Shown: positions 1 to 12,025 of the stretch, piece by piece
Layout of the letters: the number at the start of each line of letters is the position of its first letter
How positions within the stretch are numbered: position 1 is the first letter of the stretch
DNA from: Aplidium turbinatum
Lineage: Eukaryota > Chordata > Ascidiacea > Aplousobranchia > Polyclinidae
Direction of reading: 5' to 3'
Assembly (NCBI GenBank): GCA_918807975.1
Contig: OU964918.1
Span: forward strand, 24,660,477 to 24,724,476
Length of the DNA: 64,000 bases
Translations under genes and position numbers: made by a program
Notes under the pieces: model-generated
The model's input: the letters and a program-made list of their open reading frames with translations, nothing else
Told to the model about the DNA's origin: nothing
Database searches by the model: none

Positions 1-1022
1 CAATTTGATGACAGCTAAGTTTGCCCCCACTGATACAATGCAATTCTTTCAAAGTGAAATAAAACTCGAAGCAACTCAACAGAATAGAATAAAAATAAGC
101 AGACTGCGGATCAATCGTGGTGCCACGCAAGTGAAAAGTTGATTAATTTGGTGTTGTAACTTGATGTTTTATAAACCAAGCCATCGTGGCATCAATGGTT
201 GTCTCGTTTTTGCATGCCATGGTATTGAGCATTGAGCTGACAGACGAATACAATATGTCACATCGCGCTGATTGTGGATTTCAATAAATGAGAGAAAAAT
301 ATTGATAATTTAATTCTAATCAACAAACCGCATGTGTTTGCTAAAGGTGTTTAGGTGTTTTTATGGTTCTCGCGCAAGCTTCGCTTCAAAGTTTTTAGAA
401 GCGATCTTAGTTTTCCTTTGACGTCTGTTCAAACTTAATATTTCTAACAAAATTCAATTTTGACATAGAATGGCGTTTTGATTTCAAAGTCGCAACAGCT
501 TGCTTACGATATGTGTTCGAAGCGCTGAAATCTTAGAATGCAAAAAGGGCTAACATTGTATGTGTGTAACGTTAACATGTTCTTAGAAAGTATATCAAAT
601 AATCAAATATTAGTTGAGGATTCGGAAGAAGAACTTTCGTCTCTTTTTGATATAATTTTCGTTAATTCAAAATGATTGTGGGGCACGTGCTACCCCCCGT
701 CACCGTTAGACCTTACGCTACTGGTCCAATTCCCTGTCATGACGCGTAGCTTGCTTTTTGTCAACTTGCATCGAAGCGTATATAGAATGTAAACATCTTG
801 GACTCTTGGTAGGCTACTTTGCATAAAGCACCTGAATCAGCTGATGTTGTACAATTGCATAATCTTTGAGATGAATCATGCTATTTCTAAATATTAAGCT
901 TGAAGAACGCTTCAAAGTGAGATGATGTTTTTTCTATGTCTAGGCTTTACTACAATATCTTAGCCTACGTCTTTATTATACCAAACTTATTTATATTCAC
1001 AGTATTTTAACGCTTTATGCAG
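1..1022. other. Non-coding flank/intron upstream of a CRIP exon
   Basis: No coding similarity or repeat is recognisable here. It ends in an acceptor-like tract (tttatgcag, ending 1022) feeding the LIM exon, so at least its right part should be intron. I looked for the first CRIP exon (a start codon followed by a CxxC pair and a VYF-like end) and did not find it, so it probably lies to the left of the window. Two TA-insertion motifs (TAGGCTA near 810, TAGCCTA near 957) occur here. Confidence 0.5.
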
Positions 1023-1117
1023 CTGAGAAAATCAAATCCATCAACAAGATTTGGCACAAAGCATGTTTGAGGTGTGAAAAGTGTAAGAAAACTTTAACTC
1101 CAGGTCGCCATTCAGAA
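1023..1117 (+). CDS. CRIP: CRIP-like LIM protein, middle exon
   Basis: This exon encodes the centre of a LIM domain of the cysteine-rich intestinal protein (CRIP) type. CRIP proteins are small single- or double-LIM proteins; LIM domains bind two zinc ions and mediate protein contacts. After two bases completing a split codon, 31 codons read EKIKSINKIWHKACLRC, then EKCKKTLTPGRHSE. The spacing H-x2-C-x2-C-x2-C (from WHKAC, LRC, EKC) gives the shared zinc ligands of a LIM domain, and CEKCxKTLTxGxHxE is the CRIP signature as I know it from vertebrate CRIP1. The exon starts after tttatgcag and ends at GAA with donor gtaaga, phase 0. Both boundaries fall where, from memory, vertebrate CRIP1 exons end. 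No stop or frameshift is seen. Whether it is a CRIP1-, CRIP2- or CRIP3-type gene cannot be told because the first and last exons are not visible. Confidence 0.9.
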
Positions 1118-1431
1118 GTAAGATGGTTACTTGTAGGCTATATTGATAAACGTTTTTTTTTTATTTCTGGATTTGTTGCCAACAAACACAAGGCTTATCC
1201 GAGTGCTTCGAGCATTTTTACTGCAAAGAAAATTTTTTTTTTTTTCCGTAAAATAAAATTATTTTTATTTCCGTTTCGAATAGTTTCGTCCAATGAGATT
1301 CGATCCAAACATATTCATCTTATTAAATATTAAAACGTAGTAGTTTCTAAACTTTTTTTCTGTTACGTTAATTAGGCATATCAAACACTTTTCGACGCTG
1401 AAACTAGTTTTAAATTGACTGATTAATAAAA

Positions 1432-1661
1432 ATAATGATGCTTTATTTTGCGCCTATTGCGACAACATTGTATACTGCGATCACAGATGCGATACAACAG
1501 ACAACAGGAAGCAGCGAGGTGACATACAATCCACCAGTCAGCTGCTCCCACTATTTCAGCATGCCTTTAAGTATCTTTGCCGAGATACAGCCGCGTTCTC
1601 TGGAGCGTGTCGAGCCCACGTCCTTGACATTCTGACCACTCGGCCACGCAGCCGACATTGA
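1432..1661 (-). mobile_element. tRNA-derived SINE, copy 1 (in CRIP intron)
   Basis: Read on the minus strand, the element opens with a tRNA-like head containing a good A box (TGGCCGAGTGG) and a worn B-box region (gtgggctcgac), continues through a body of about 150 bp, and ends in a short AT-rich tail with ata/aat repeats. A second copy at 3366-3617 shares the body (gcgatcacagatgcgata, cagcgaggtgacat, ctgctccca), which proves a dispersed family. Imperfect flanking repeats (attgactg left, attgattg right) look like a target-site duplication. It sits inside the intron between the two CRIP exons, antisense to the gene. Transcription would be by RNA polymerase III from the internal boxes, with mobility depending on a partner LINE not identified here. 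Confidence 0.75.
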
Positions 1662-1701
1662 TTGGCAAACTAGTTTATACAAGTTATTTTATTCATTTTA
1701 G

Positions 1702-1759
1702 CATGACAACAAACCTTATTGCGACATCCCGTGTTATTCTGCCTTGTTTGGGCCCAAAG
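1702..1759 (+). CDS. CRIP: CRIP-like LIM protein, third exon
   Basis: Follows acceptor ttcattttag and continues directly in phase 0 from the exon ending at 1117. Nineteen codons read HDNKPYCDIPCYSALFGPK, then one base (G) before donor gtaagt. The C-x3-C pair (YCDIPC) supplies the final zinc ligands of the LIM domain, and the end FGPK-G is the CRIP hallmark (human CRIP1 has PYCNHPCYAAMFGPKG at this place, from memory). The split glycine codon (phase 1) also agrees with CRIP1 as I recall it. The donor is followed at once by a TAGGCTA motif (1764-1770). The exon for the glycine-rich C-terminal tail was not found downstream; the next intron may be long and hold much of the repeat DNA in this window, but that is inference. 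Confidence 0.92.
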
Positions 1760-3365
1760 GTAAGTAGGCTATATGCTATTCTATCGCATACTTAATTCTA
1801 AGAAATTGTTATCACTGCACATTTTCTTCGAAAATAGTTACATAATGCCATATGGCATGAAAACTGTGAAATTGCAAACATACGCAAAAGCAGTTTTTGC
1901 AGTTTCTTCGCTCTTGGTTTTGCTTGATGTGCATCAGTTTCACTTCTTAAGCTACCGTGCCATATCCAATTTATTTTGTGAAATTGAGGAGAGGCGATAT
2001 CCAATCAACTTGCATTTTGATAAGTAAAAGTAAAACAGAAGAAAAATATTAAAAATACCTATTTAAAAAAATTTTTTGAAGCCAGTCAAAGCGCAATATT
2101 GTTTAATTAAAACCGTTTTTGATGTAATGTCACATCAAGAACAATTTTGGAAAATACAAAAGAGATTTATAGCAAGACAACTATAGGTTAATTATCAAGA
2201 AACCCACGTCATATCAATATACGTTGCATAGTATCTTACACAGGAAAGAGGAAATTATATTTCAGAAAATTTGCGTTGAATTGTTTTTGTTTCGTCTAAA
2301 ATCGCACCTTTGTCATTATCGTGAAAAACTTTTGCAGACTACATTTTCTTCGCTGCTTTTAGCGTTTTTTAACTCTGCGATCTCATTAGAAATATTCACT
2401 TGCAACATTGCCACAACTGATCACCAAGCTACAACTTGCTAACTGCAGGCACTCACGTTCACCACATAAATGACCTGATCAAAAGCCTAACGGGCATCGT
2501 TACATTAATAATATAACAACATTTGATGCTTTATTGAGGAAAAACATGTTTTCATTTATCAACCGTTGCATTCACTCCTCAAATCGCTTTATGTCAGACC
2601 TGATGTCATCTGATTGTTTTTATCGTTCTGAATACTTTCAATTCTTTCAACGCTCATTGTAGGCTATGTAAATTTGTAACAGGAGATAGCCCATTTAGTG
2701 AGCTTTTAAACCGACGTCATCCAAAGTGGCTCTCTGTGACCTTTGTGCATTTGCAGTTTGTGTATTATTTCGTTGTTTAGTTTTTCTGGCGCAAAAACCG
2801 TGTTGTTTTGTTTTTCTGGCGCAAATAAATAATAATAATAGATGAAACAGCTTCAAACGAAATTCATTTTACACTGATCGAGTTTTTGAGAAAAAACAAA
2901 ACTGACGACAGAAAATAATTTGTGTGTTGTATGCGTTGTTTATTATTCGGCCAAAAAGCATTTACTTCATCACGGCTCATTTTGCAATTTATCACTGCAC
3001 AAAATGGTTATCACTGCGCCTTAGAATTAACTAGGCCTATGTATATCGACCAAGATTGTCCAAGAGTTTGCAGAAAATGTTAGCCTATAACTTACTGTTA
3101 TAACTAAAGGCCATAAAAACTATAGTTCAATCACGAATAAAATGAATGCATAGCTTAAAAAACAACATTCTGCTTCACAAAATATGCTTCTTGTTTATTA
3201 TAGACAGAGTTACTATCGATTTGCAGACAAAAAATAAAGACGTCAAAAACAGCATTTTTGGTACGTCAGCTATGGCCAACTGGTAGTTTAGTGTAGACTA
3301 TGTACTGTTATGCGTCAGAAGATGTGTCAAATCATTTGCCGTACTACCATATTTTTTACCAAAAA
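1760..3365. other. Intron or 3' flank of CRIP; nothing recognised
   Basis: AT-rich sequence without recognisable coding exons. Small local features only: a short direct duplication near 2775-2830 (tttttctggcgcaaa occurs twice) and TA-insertion motifs near 2660, 3031 and 3082. Confidence 0.5.
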
Positions 3366-3617
3366 CGATAATAATAATTGTGTTTTTATTTGCGCCCGTT
3401 GCGATAATATACACTGCACTGCGATCACAGATGCGATACAACAGACGACAGAAAGCAGCGAGGTGACATGCAGTCTTCCAGTCGGCTGCTCCCATTATTT
3501 TGGCTTGCCATTAAGTGTCTTTGTCGAGATACAGCCGCGTCCTCTGGAGCGGTGTCGAATCCACGTCCTTACGAACGTCGCGCAGCCGTTCTCTCCATTC
3601 GGTTACGCAGCCGACGA
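3366..3617 (-). mobile_element. tRNA-derived SINE, copy 2
   Basis: Same family and orientation as the copy at 1432-1661. On the minus strand the head starts near 3617 (cgtcggctgcgtaaccga), with a clearer B box (ggattcgacac) than copy 1 but a damaged A box. The shared body follows and the element ends in a cgataataataattg-type tail read on the plus strand. Divergence from copy 1 is moderate, suggesting old, independently inserted copies. Confidence 0.75.
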
Positions 3618-4125
3618 TATTTTCTTGCAATTTCTTGTTCTTACAGATGATTCTGTGCATCTCACGGCAGCTGTATTCTAAGTTTACTTTAACTTGCAGC
3701 AGGGATTTAATCGTCCTTTTCTATAGGCTGTACCTTCCATAATTCGTAATACACAGGACCGTGTTAACCGCTCCCCCTGCCCTGGTAGAACGTATCTTGT
3801 TATTTAACTAAATGCCTGATGAACAGCCTCTTTTATTTTTTACGTAATATGTAATCTTTATCTGTACATATTTAGTGCTTGGCTGCAATTATTCAATCAA
3901 AATTAAGGACATACTTTCCAATAACTCGCACTCTTGGCCATTTTAGTATATTCTCGCGAACCGGTGCTGGGTCGCGACCCAGTGTTAGCGGACTCCTGGT
4001 TAGCCGATTGTGTTGGACAAAAAATCATTTCAATTACTCCTTCTTTGAATTAACCTTTATCTTTTTCGCCAGTCCAAGGCTCGAGGGGCTGCCTTATACC
4101 ACCCTTAAGCAGTGGCGGCGACTTG
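3618..4125. other. Unassigned stretch with a 16-bp perfect palindrome
   Basis: No gene recognised. Positions 3967-3982 read CTGGGTCGCGACCCAG, a perfect palindrome that resembles the termini of the hAT element at 46784-48363, so this may be the worn end of a related element. Confidence 0.35.
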
Positions 4126-4133
4126 GTCTAGGT

Positions 4134-5209
4134 TAGTGGTTCTTAACCTTTACTAACCTGCCGAACCCTTACGCTGGTCTGCAAGCTTTCGTTGAACCCC
4201 AAATTTTCGCTGAGTCACAAACAAAATCTACCACATTTAATAATAATACATTACTGAGTCAATGAGCCTTCTGTTGTTGTTTTTCTGAAACCAATAGTGC
4301 GATTCGAGGCTCTGTATTGGAAACAGCAATTCTCGTGTCATTTTTGCATAAAGCCGATGTTGTTTTTTTGCTTTAACATCCATCAGAATAGAAAACGCAT
4401 GCTCGCATAAATAAGTGGTTACAATTGGCATGAGAACTTCAAGGGCAACTTTTGCAGAGAATAAATTTCCATTTGTTGGCACCAAAACGATTGAACATTT
4501 GTTGTGTTAAGTTTCTTTTTTGCACCTCACTTTCTTGAAGTTCGATAATGTAATCTAAGTATGGACTGTTTATATCTGCTGTTGAAGTATAATAAGCAAA
4601 TGGTTGACGTATCCATGCTGGATATTACGCTTGTTTAGGAAAGTAGTTTTGAAATAAATTTTGCAACTTCTGCAAATGCTCAGTAAATACTGGCTTAAAG
4701 CCTCTGAACTTCTGCAACTTCGCCATTAATTGCTGTATCGGAACTACCTATTACCTCGTCCAGACGTGGAAAGTTAGCGAAGTTGTTATATTCAATCGCT
4801 GCCACCACAACTGCAATTTCCTCTGAAAAGCACTCATTTACTCTTCAGCTTCTATTACATTTTTACTACCTCCTTGCATTTGGTAATTCAGCAGCTTGAG
4901 AGCACCAAAGATGTCAACCAAATAAGTTAAAGTAAGAATAAAACTTGTCCTCAAAGCGTTTTGAATGCCGATGGTTGTGACTTTTCAAGAACTCCAATAG
5001 TACGCAAAGCAAAAACGCGATTCATCACTTAAATTCCCCCCTCGATATTTATCGTACTTCAGTGTGGTTCAAAGGTATTTCCAAAAATATTTGCTGATAT
5101 ACCATTCGTAGGTCGCATATGTTAATGTTATAGAGGACGTTCGATCGAACCCCTGAAACAGGTTCGTCGAACCCCAGGAGTTCGATCGAACCCTGGTTAA
5201 GAACCACTG
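4134..5209 (-). mobile_element. hAT DNA transposon, degraded, with 8-bp TSD
   Basis: Terminal inverted repeats are TAGTGGTTCTTAACC at the left and, on the other strand, CAGTGGTTCTTAACC at the right. They are flanked by the direct repeat gtctaggt (4126-4133 and 5210-5217), the 8-bp duplication typical of hAT elements. The termini resemble hAT-Charlie ends. At 1076 bp it is far shorter than an autonomous hAT (about 2.5-4 kb) and keeps only part of a transposase gene on the minus strand. Confidence 0.9.
4237..4485 (-). pseudogene. hAT transposase C-terminal remnant
   Basis: An 82-codon open stretch reads ALEVLMPIVTTYLCEHAFS followed by ILMDVKAKKQHRL. This is the C-terminal dimerisation region of hAT transposases of the SCAND3/ZBED-like group (typical pattern TTYLCExxFSxLxxIKxKxRxxL). 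Only the end of the protein is open, and no DDE-type catalytic core is visible in the surrounding DNA. It lies inside the 4134-5209 element and shares its fate. Confidence 0.75.
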
Positions 5210-5239
5210 GTCTAGGTCTTGGTGTTTACAGTTACTAAG

Positions 5240-5443
5240 TTGATTCGTCATCCGAAAAAAAAAACGTTGCAAGGCTATGCTTCCTGCTTTGGGTAGACTC
5301 AGCTAGTGAGTAGGTTGGGATTACTAGCTTTTTTGCAGCAGCGTAGTGGGTCTCCTGGAGGAGGATGACAAGAGCTCGGTTCTTATGAGCGAGCTGCTCG
5401 ATCACATCAATCTTGCTGGATGTGATGCTCTCGTCGCGGAACT
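5240..5443 (-). pseudogene. LINE endonuclease fragment (jockey group)
   Basis: The minus-strand translation gives SSKIDVIEQLAHKNRALV, then ILLQETHYAAAKKLVIP and later RKHSLATF. These match the N-terminal apurinic-type endonuclease region of the intact LINE ORF at 50499-53636 (ASKLSIIEYL, LVILLQETHC, RKHGLATF). It is a short isolated scrap of about 200 bp from a related, diverged LINE. QETH contains the catalytic glutamate of the endonuclease family. Confidence 0.75.
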
Positions 5444-5541
5444 GTCGCGCTCCGAAAAGAACGATTCCCGTGAAGTTTTCTGACCGTTTTGGGTCGAGGT
5501 TCGGTTTCTACAGTTTTCGTTTTGCCGTTTTATGCCACTTA

Positions 5542-6195
5542 CAGGGGGACCGCGTGAAGGTAGGGGGGGGTCTAGTTGGTACTTTTAGACCCGGGCTCGG
5601 AATATTTAGGGGGCCCGGATTTAAAAGATTCCCCGCAACTTCAAACCTTATCAAGATCTTAATATAATCAGATCTAAAGGAATTGCCATCAGAGGTTAAA
5701 ACAACCACTTCAGCCGTCAGCCGAGTATAGTGATTTCCCTAACCACGATTTTTATTTTCAAAAACACGAAATATTTTTCTTCACCCACTCTTTACTTCTG
5801 AAAATATATATTTTTTGGAGGTAATCACTTCTAGCTACTTGTGTCTACTTTACAAAGAATTAATTTCAGCCGAAAACTCCAACAACTTTAGGAACATACC
5901 GGCGAAGATCGTGATGGAGAGCAAGCATTTCGCGGTCTATGGAGAAATCCCTAATGCGTAATTGCGCAGTTGGGGAAATTCGTGGATACAACAAATCTTT
6001 GAAAATATAATAATATATAAATGACATTCCTTTAAATTTTCTCCTTTGAACGGCATGTGTCGTCCTCATTTTAACAGCACATCAATAAAAGTGTGTACCG
6101 TACACAAACACAACCTTTATATTCATAACATTATCGATGAAGAGGGCCCAATAATAAATTGGTACCGGGCCCGAGAAATCCTGTCAACGGCCCTG
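5542..6195. mobile_element. Possible hAT remnant with GC-rich ends
   Basis: The left part begins CAGGGGGACC and includes gggcccgg; the right end reads ggtaccgggcccgag and finishes in ggccctg. The two ends can be read as degraded inverted termini of a CAGGG-type hAT element, but I find no convincing target duplication. The peptides encoded here are not recognisable. Confidence 0.3.
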
Positions 6196-7589
6196 CGTGA
6201 CCGTTCTTGATAGAGCTTTTTTAGATTTTTTTTCGACGGAATGTGAAAATCGTCACGGACAACATCTGATTATAGCGAGCTTATCGTATTTCTACCAAAT
6301 TATTAAAGAAGTGCAATTTGTTTTGCCTCTCACTGTTAAAATGTCAACTATTAGGTTAAGCTACAATGCCGCACAATCTGCTGCCGTCGCGTTTATTATC
6401 ATCTAAATTCGGCTTTGTCCCCACTGATGGGGGTGGCTGATTCTTTCCTTGTAGCGATTGCCTTCACTCCTATTCTCCTTCTCATTCTATCCATCGCATG
6501 TTTTTCCTTTAGTCCGACTTGTCTTTCTCATTCTTCATCTGTTCTTTCCATGTTCTTTGAAAATTGAATATGTGTTTGTTGTTACATCGAAAAGCTTCAG
6601 CGTTGTGCAGATATCAAATACTTTCAAAAGAATATTGACTTAAACGTAGTATATGGCTTATCGTACTGGTGCCACACTACATCAGCAAATGATTTAACTT
6701 ACATTTTACAAGAGATTTATATCTAATTAAGTGGAAACGCTAGTATTACCATCAAATCGCAATAAAAGGCATTAAATCGCAATCAAATTTTACAAATTGT
6801 TTTATCAACGGTCACCCTGATGTCCAAGCATCCCGCGTGTGACTCTCACAAATGTAGTACCGTTGTGGTAACTTCTCGACGTGCAAAGGAGATGCGGGAT
6901 CTACGGATACAGTGGGGCCAATAGAACATCGAATTATTCAGCTCCCTGTAATATGTAGAGATTTTTTTTCGATTGGGAACACCAAATCTATAACTATTTC
7001 TAATCAAAACCAAAATAATTGAGTTTTCTTTCTTTTTTGACAGTAAATAACTTAGCATTTGTGTGATTTCATAGGTAAAAACAATCCTTTTTGCTCCCTG
7101 TATGTAAGGAATTTTCTTTAGTCAGTGTAAATCTATACCCATAAGTTGTGGCACATTGACAAGTAAAAATATTAGGCTTAAAGGTAAATCTATGTTTTGT
7201 CTACCCAAGCTGAGCTTACACAAGTTAAAATGTCGCTTTTTCATTTATCGACTATGTGGAACCTATCGAACAGCCTATTCCGAAGCGTTTTATCGGACCC
7301 TTGTCTTTTAAGTTATGCCTACTTTTAAGCCAAATACAACAAAAAAGGTATATTTTCTGAACAACAGCTGCAGAAAACTATAATGTTTTTTCAAATACAA
7401 CGAGCCCAACACTGCATTGTGTGTTTGTTTATTTCTTTTTGTTTTTCTTTGATTTTCATTTAAAATACTCCAAAATAAGACTTACTATGTACGTAGCTCT
7501 CCTGTTTTGTTTGCTAAACATGTTTTGCGAATGATAAAAAGATTTAAAATGCCATAGCTATTGCGTGCTTTACAGTATAGGAGTGTTTA
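6196..7589. other. Nothing recognised
   Basis: No gene, repeat pair or element terminus is recognisable in this AT-rich stretch. Confidence 0.5.
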
Positions 7590-10500
7590 ACTACTGTTCG
7601 AAATTTCCTATTGGGTGTTCCATTGGTGACACATGGATGGGAGCTTTGAAACAATTGACAACTTTTTTAAAGTTTCTTGTTACCGCCAGACCCCGTTCTA
7701 CTGAAACATCAGCATTCGTATTCTGTGGTGACTCTGGTTCTGCTATCTCTGCTTCTTCGACGTAAGTTGGGGCCAAGTTTTTAAGAGAAACTGTGTCCTC
7801 TCTACCGTTCTGGAATCGTATATGAGCGTACTGGGGATTTGCTTCAATGAGTTCAACTTCCTCTGCTAGTGGATCATATTTTGATGCTCGAACGTGACGT
7901 TTCAGTAGGACGGGACCTGGCGTCGTCAACCATGAAGGTATGGAAGTTCCAGTTGTTGACCTGCGTTGATATGCAAAAAGACGTTCATGTGGCGTTTGAT
8001 TTGTTGCTGTGCATAACCACGATTTATGCTGATAGAATGAAGTACATCATCTAGCACGTCTTGCCAACAATTATTTGGCAGTCCATGCGTTTTAAGGGCT
8101 AAAGTGATCGCTCTTCATATGGTCCCATTCATACGTTCGACTTGACCGTTTCCAGTGGGGTTATAACTTGTGGTTCGGCTTGTAGCGATGCCCTTTTCAT
8201 GAAGGAAACGTTTTAGTTCTTCGCTCATAAACGCTGATCCTCAGTCCGAATGCATATAAGCTGGCATTCCAAATACCGAACGAAGTTTTTGAAGATAAAT
8301 GATGATGCTTTTAGTGCTTGTGTTTTTCCAAGGGAAGGCAAATGGAAATCTGGAGTACACGTCACATATTACTAGTATAAAGCGGTTTTGATTAGTAGAC
8401 GGTAGAGGTCCCTTGAAATCCATACTCATTTCTCAGTCTTTTAAAAGGTTGAGTAGCCTTTATCAAATGCATTGCGTTGGGTCGATAAAAACGAGGCTTA
8501 CACTCGCAACAAGCTTTACAGGATCGGATAACATCGCGAATTTGATCGAGTGAGAAATGTAAATTTCGAAGGTTCACAAAGTGGGCCATGCGCGTCTCAC
8601 CTGGATGGCAAAGAGAATCATGTAAACTTTTCAATGTATTTTTGCTCGGTGTCATGCATTTAATACAAGAAAGTATGTCAGCTGGAACGTTTTCTTTCTC
8701 ACATCTATAGATGATATCGAAATCATAAGTACAAAGTTCAATGCGCCATCTCATGATTTTATCGTTCTTAATTTTACCTTTATGCTTTGTGTCAAACATG
8801 TAGGCAACTGACTTCTGGTCAGTAATTAAAGTAAATCGTTTGCCTGTGAGATAGTGTTTCCACTTTCGAACGGATTCAATAATGGCGGCTGCCTCTTTTT
8901 CAACTGCCGAATGTTTCAGTTCGGACCCTTGCAAAGTTCTGGAAAAAATGCCACTACGCGGCCATTTTGATTAAGCGTTGCGGCTAAAGCAAACTCTGAA
9001 GCATCGGTTTCAATTTGAAAGGGTAGTGCTTTGTCAATAGAAGCAACTACTGAATTTTCGATTTCATGCTTGAGCTGCTGAAAAGCTGATAATGCTTCTG
9101 AACTAAGAGGAAACGATTTGTTTGGATCGAAAGGTCTGATTTTGTCAGAAAAATTGCGTATCCACAGTGAATAATAAGCAAATAATCCCATAACACGCTT
9201 TTGACTTTTCATGTTGGAGGGAGGGGGAAGATCTTGTAAAGGTTTAAGTCTATCGGGATCTGGCTTTATTTGACCATTACAAACTAAGTTTCCGAGAATG
9301 CTTAAAGTTGTCATGGAAAATATACACTTTTCGTTGTAAACCAGATTTTTACATTTAGCTGCTTCCAGAAAGCGATGAAAATTTTTATCGTGATGTGCTT
9401 GATGTTTACCACAAATGGTTACGTTATCTAAATACGCAAAAGTGTCACATAAACGTTCGCCAGAAATAAAATTGTCTATAATTCTTTGAAACGCAGCTAC
9501 ATCATTCGTAACACCGAAGGGTATTCTATGGAATTTGTAAAGCCGACCATTGGCTTCGAAAGCAGTGTATTTTTTATCTTCGTCTCGAATAGCGACTTGA
9601 TGATACGCGCTTTTTAAGTCCACGATACTGCGCAATTTTGTTCACAGTATCATCTATCCTTGGCAATGGATATGCATCTAGGTTATTGTACTTGTTTATA
9701 GTTTGTGAATAGTCAACGACTAATTTTTTTTTCTGACGTTCATTTCTCGTGACAACCACTTGCGCTCTCCAAGGTGAGTTGCTTGGCTCTATAATTTCTT
9801 CTGAAAGTAACCTTTCGGTTTCGTTCTTGAAATCGTGATCTTCGCGACTGTATCTACGCGACTTGGAGACAGTTGGCTTACATTCCAAGGGAAAATACAG
9901 AAACAACAGCGGTGGTGGAACATCCAAGGTGGTCAAGTTACAGATTTTTACTGGTGGTTCTTATCCGCCGTACTTGACCGTTACGCTTTCGTGTTTGGCT
10001 TGCCAATCCTGTCCCAGTATAATATCCGCACACAGGTTTGGAAACACAAACAGTTTAAGACGATAATGCTTATCGCCAACACGAATACTGGCAATGCAAT
10101 GTCCTTCAACTTCAGCACACAAGTTCTGAGTGGCCATTGAAACGCTTTCCCGACTTGGAGTTATCTTCAAGGAGCAACGCTTTGCCACTCCTGAGTGAAT
10201 GAAATTGTCCGTACTTCCCGAGTCAACGATGGCAGTTGCATGTTGATCGTTAACAACGACGGGGATGGAGGACTTTCTTAAGCTATCAGGTGCACCAACA
10301 GGCCTTGTTGTAGCAAGTGTAAGACTTCGAACTGTTGCGTTTAAAGACTTGGTCGGTTTTGCTCGACGTGCACGCTGGTAGGCTATAGTGCCCCCTTTTC
10401 TTGCACTTGTGGCAAGTAGCCTCGCGAGCAGGACACGACGTACGGGGATGATAGTCTGAACCACAGAAGAAGCAAGTTCTTTTTGTAAAAAAAAGAGTTG

Positions 10501-11165
10501 ATTCCTCGGCATTTTCAAGCCCAAACTCTTCGTTTTCAACACATGAAGTATTGATCAACAAACTGACATCCTGACTTTTGTAGCATTCCGAGCTTTTCCG
10601 TGGTACATCTAGAACCCTCACTTGATCAAATGCGTTTGCAAGTGTTAGCGTTTGATTTTCAAGGAGGCGTTGTCGAATAGCTACTACTATTTATAATACC
10701 GCTTTTGAAAGCATTTCTAATGGCCTCATCTCTGTCAACAGCGGCAGTTACTGGTTGAAAATTGCAATCTTTACTTATATTCTTCAGAATTTGAAAAAAT
10801 TCATCTAAGGACTCTTCTGGAAGCTGTTTACGAGTGGATAAGGTATGTCTCGCAACAATTTTAACAGGTGTTTTAACGAAAGCTGCTTTAAGAACTCTTA
10901 AGGCGTCTAGGTAGTAGCTTTGCTGAACAATTCGTAAATATCGGCTGCCACGTAATTGATGAGTAGGCCTACATTCAATTTATTCAGGTTCTTTGGCGGC
11001 AAAGTAGCAACAAAGTTTTCAAACGTGACAAGCCAGTGTCGCCACAGTTTTGCAGCCCCTTGAGTATTCGGGCTGACATCAAACCTTGCAGGTTTCAGCA
11101 CTTTATCCATGGCTTTAGCTTTGCCGTTATTCTTAGTTAATTCAATTGTAATACCATACATTTAG
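7590..11165 (-). mobile_element. Ty3/gypsy LTR retrotransposon fossil
   Basis: A minus-strand retroelement with parts in Ty3/gypsy order. Gag-like sequence lies near 11160-10900, a zinc-knuckle region near 10470-10380 (CHKCKKRGHYS), a retropepsin-like part near 10300-10100 (AIVDSGSTDNF), reverse transcriptase about 9930-8940, RNase H about 8930-8700, integrase zinc-binding and core about 8650-8240 (DFKGPLP, DVYSRFPFAF), and the integrase tail about 7930-7590. Protease-RT-RNase H-integrase order is diagnostic of Ty3/gypsy. Coding frames are interrupted several times, so the copy is dead. I could not recognise a matching LTR pair: the flank 11166-11600 is AT-rich and could hold a worn LTR. It looks old. 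Confidence 0.9.
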
Positions 11166-11614
11166 TCACACAAACAAATTGGTTTTAATTAACTAAGAAG
11201 TTGCATAACGTAATAAGATTAACTCACAAAACTCAGCAAACAACACTTCTACTAAAGGTTAAACAAAGCAACTGCAGCTCAGTATGCAAGACAGAACTCA
11301 ACAGTGGCAAACAAAGTGTATGCGTACAAAGTAATTAGCGTCAGCGCAAAGCGCTGCAGGAGAGAAACGTCCGAAATCGAGTACCACAACTATTAAAATA
11401 AAAAAAGAAAGAAAATTAATTAGTAGTTGTGGAGGTACCGGTATGTTAATCCCAGAACAATGTTGAAAAGTAAATGAGGAAATTTTAATTAATTTTTAGA
11501 CATGGTGGTCAATTAACGAAGACCGTTCCATGGGTCCTACACTTCCCCTACGAGCCAAGTAGCCTACTGGTTGACTTTGATTAAATTATAAAGCAAGGTT
11601 TTTCAAATGTTTAA
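11166..11614. other. AT-rich flank of the gypsy fossil
   Basis: Contains a short inverted pair (gtaccacaactatt near 11381 and aattagtagttgtggaggtacc near 11418) and a TACCGGTA motif. It could be part of the fossil's leader or LTR, but no second copy is seen in the window. Confidence 0.3.
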
Positions 11615-12025
11615 TTGCTGTTAAAAATGTGTTGTTTCGTTCCTATTGTATGCCTTTATATGCCTGTCAACTATGGTGTAACTATCTTTTATCCAGTAGT
11701 AATCGCTCACGTGTTGGATACAATAATTGTTGCAGAATGTTGTTTAATCTGCAGAGACGATGCAGCATCACCTCTGCATTCGTTGATAACAATACCACAA
11801 CTTTTCAAGCTCTCATTCGTAAAAAATTATATCAGTTTGTAACCCGATGTAACTTGTGTTCTAATCAATGGGTTTATGAACTATTGTTATCACTCTTTGT
11901 ATTTGGTACATTACGACCAATTACGACTCAGCTCTTCGGAGTTGAGTATCTGCTTTATTATTTTTACTTTTTATGTTTGATTGTAATATGGACCATCTTG
12001 AGTCTGATACAAATAAATAAAGGTT
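11615..12025 (+). pseudogene. LINE 3' end (L2/CR1-like) fragment
   Basis: The translation LFRSYCMPLYACQLW, then YNNCCRMLFNLQRRCS and FQALIRKKLYQFVTRC matches the conserved C-terminal tail of L2/CR1/Rex1-type LINE polyproteins (pattern YCxPLYxxxLW, NxxRxLxxLPRRCS, ALIRxxxYxFxxR). The 3' part, with atatggaccatcttgag followed by tctgatacaaataaataaagg, also looks like an L2/CR1 3' end ending in short simple repeats. Only the last 100 or so codons and the 3' UTR survive, as expected for a 5'-truncated insertion. Confidence 0.75.

Noticed and set aside
1760-3300. Last CRIP exon (FGRGG-type tail)
   Set aside because: I searched for an acceptor followed by a glycine-rich end and found no convincing candidate.
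5413-5708. Overlapping open frames on both strands in a GC-rich patch
   Set aside because: Composition is driven by LINE remnant and element-end sequence; the peptides resemble nothing known to me.
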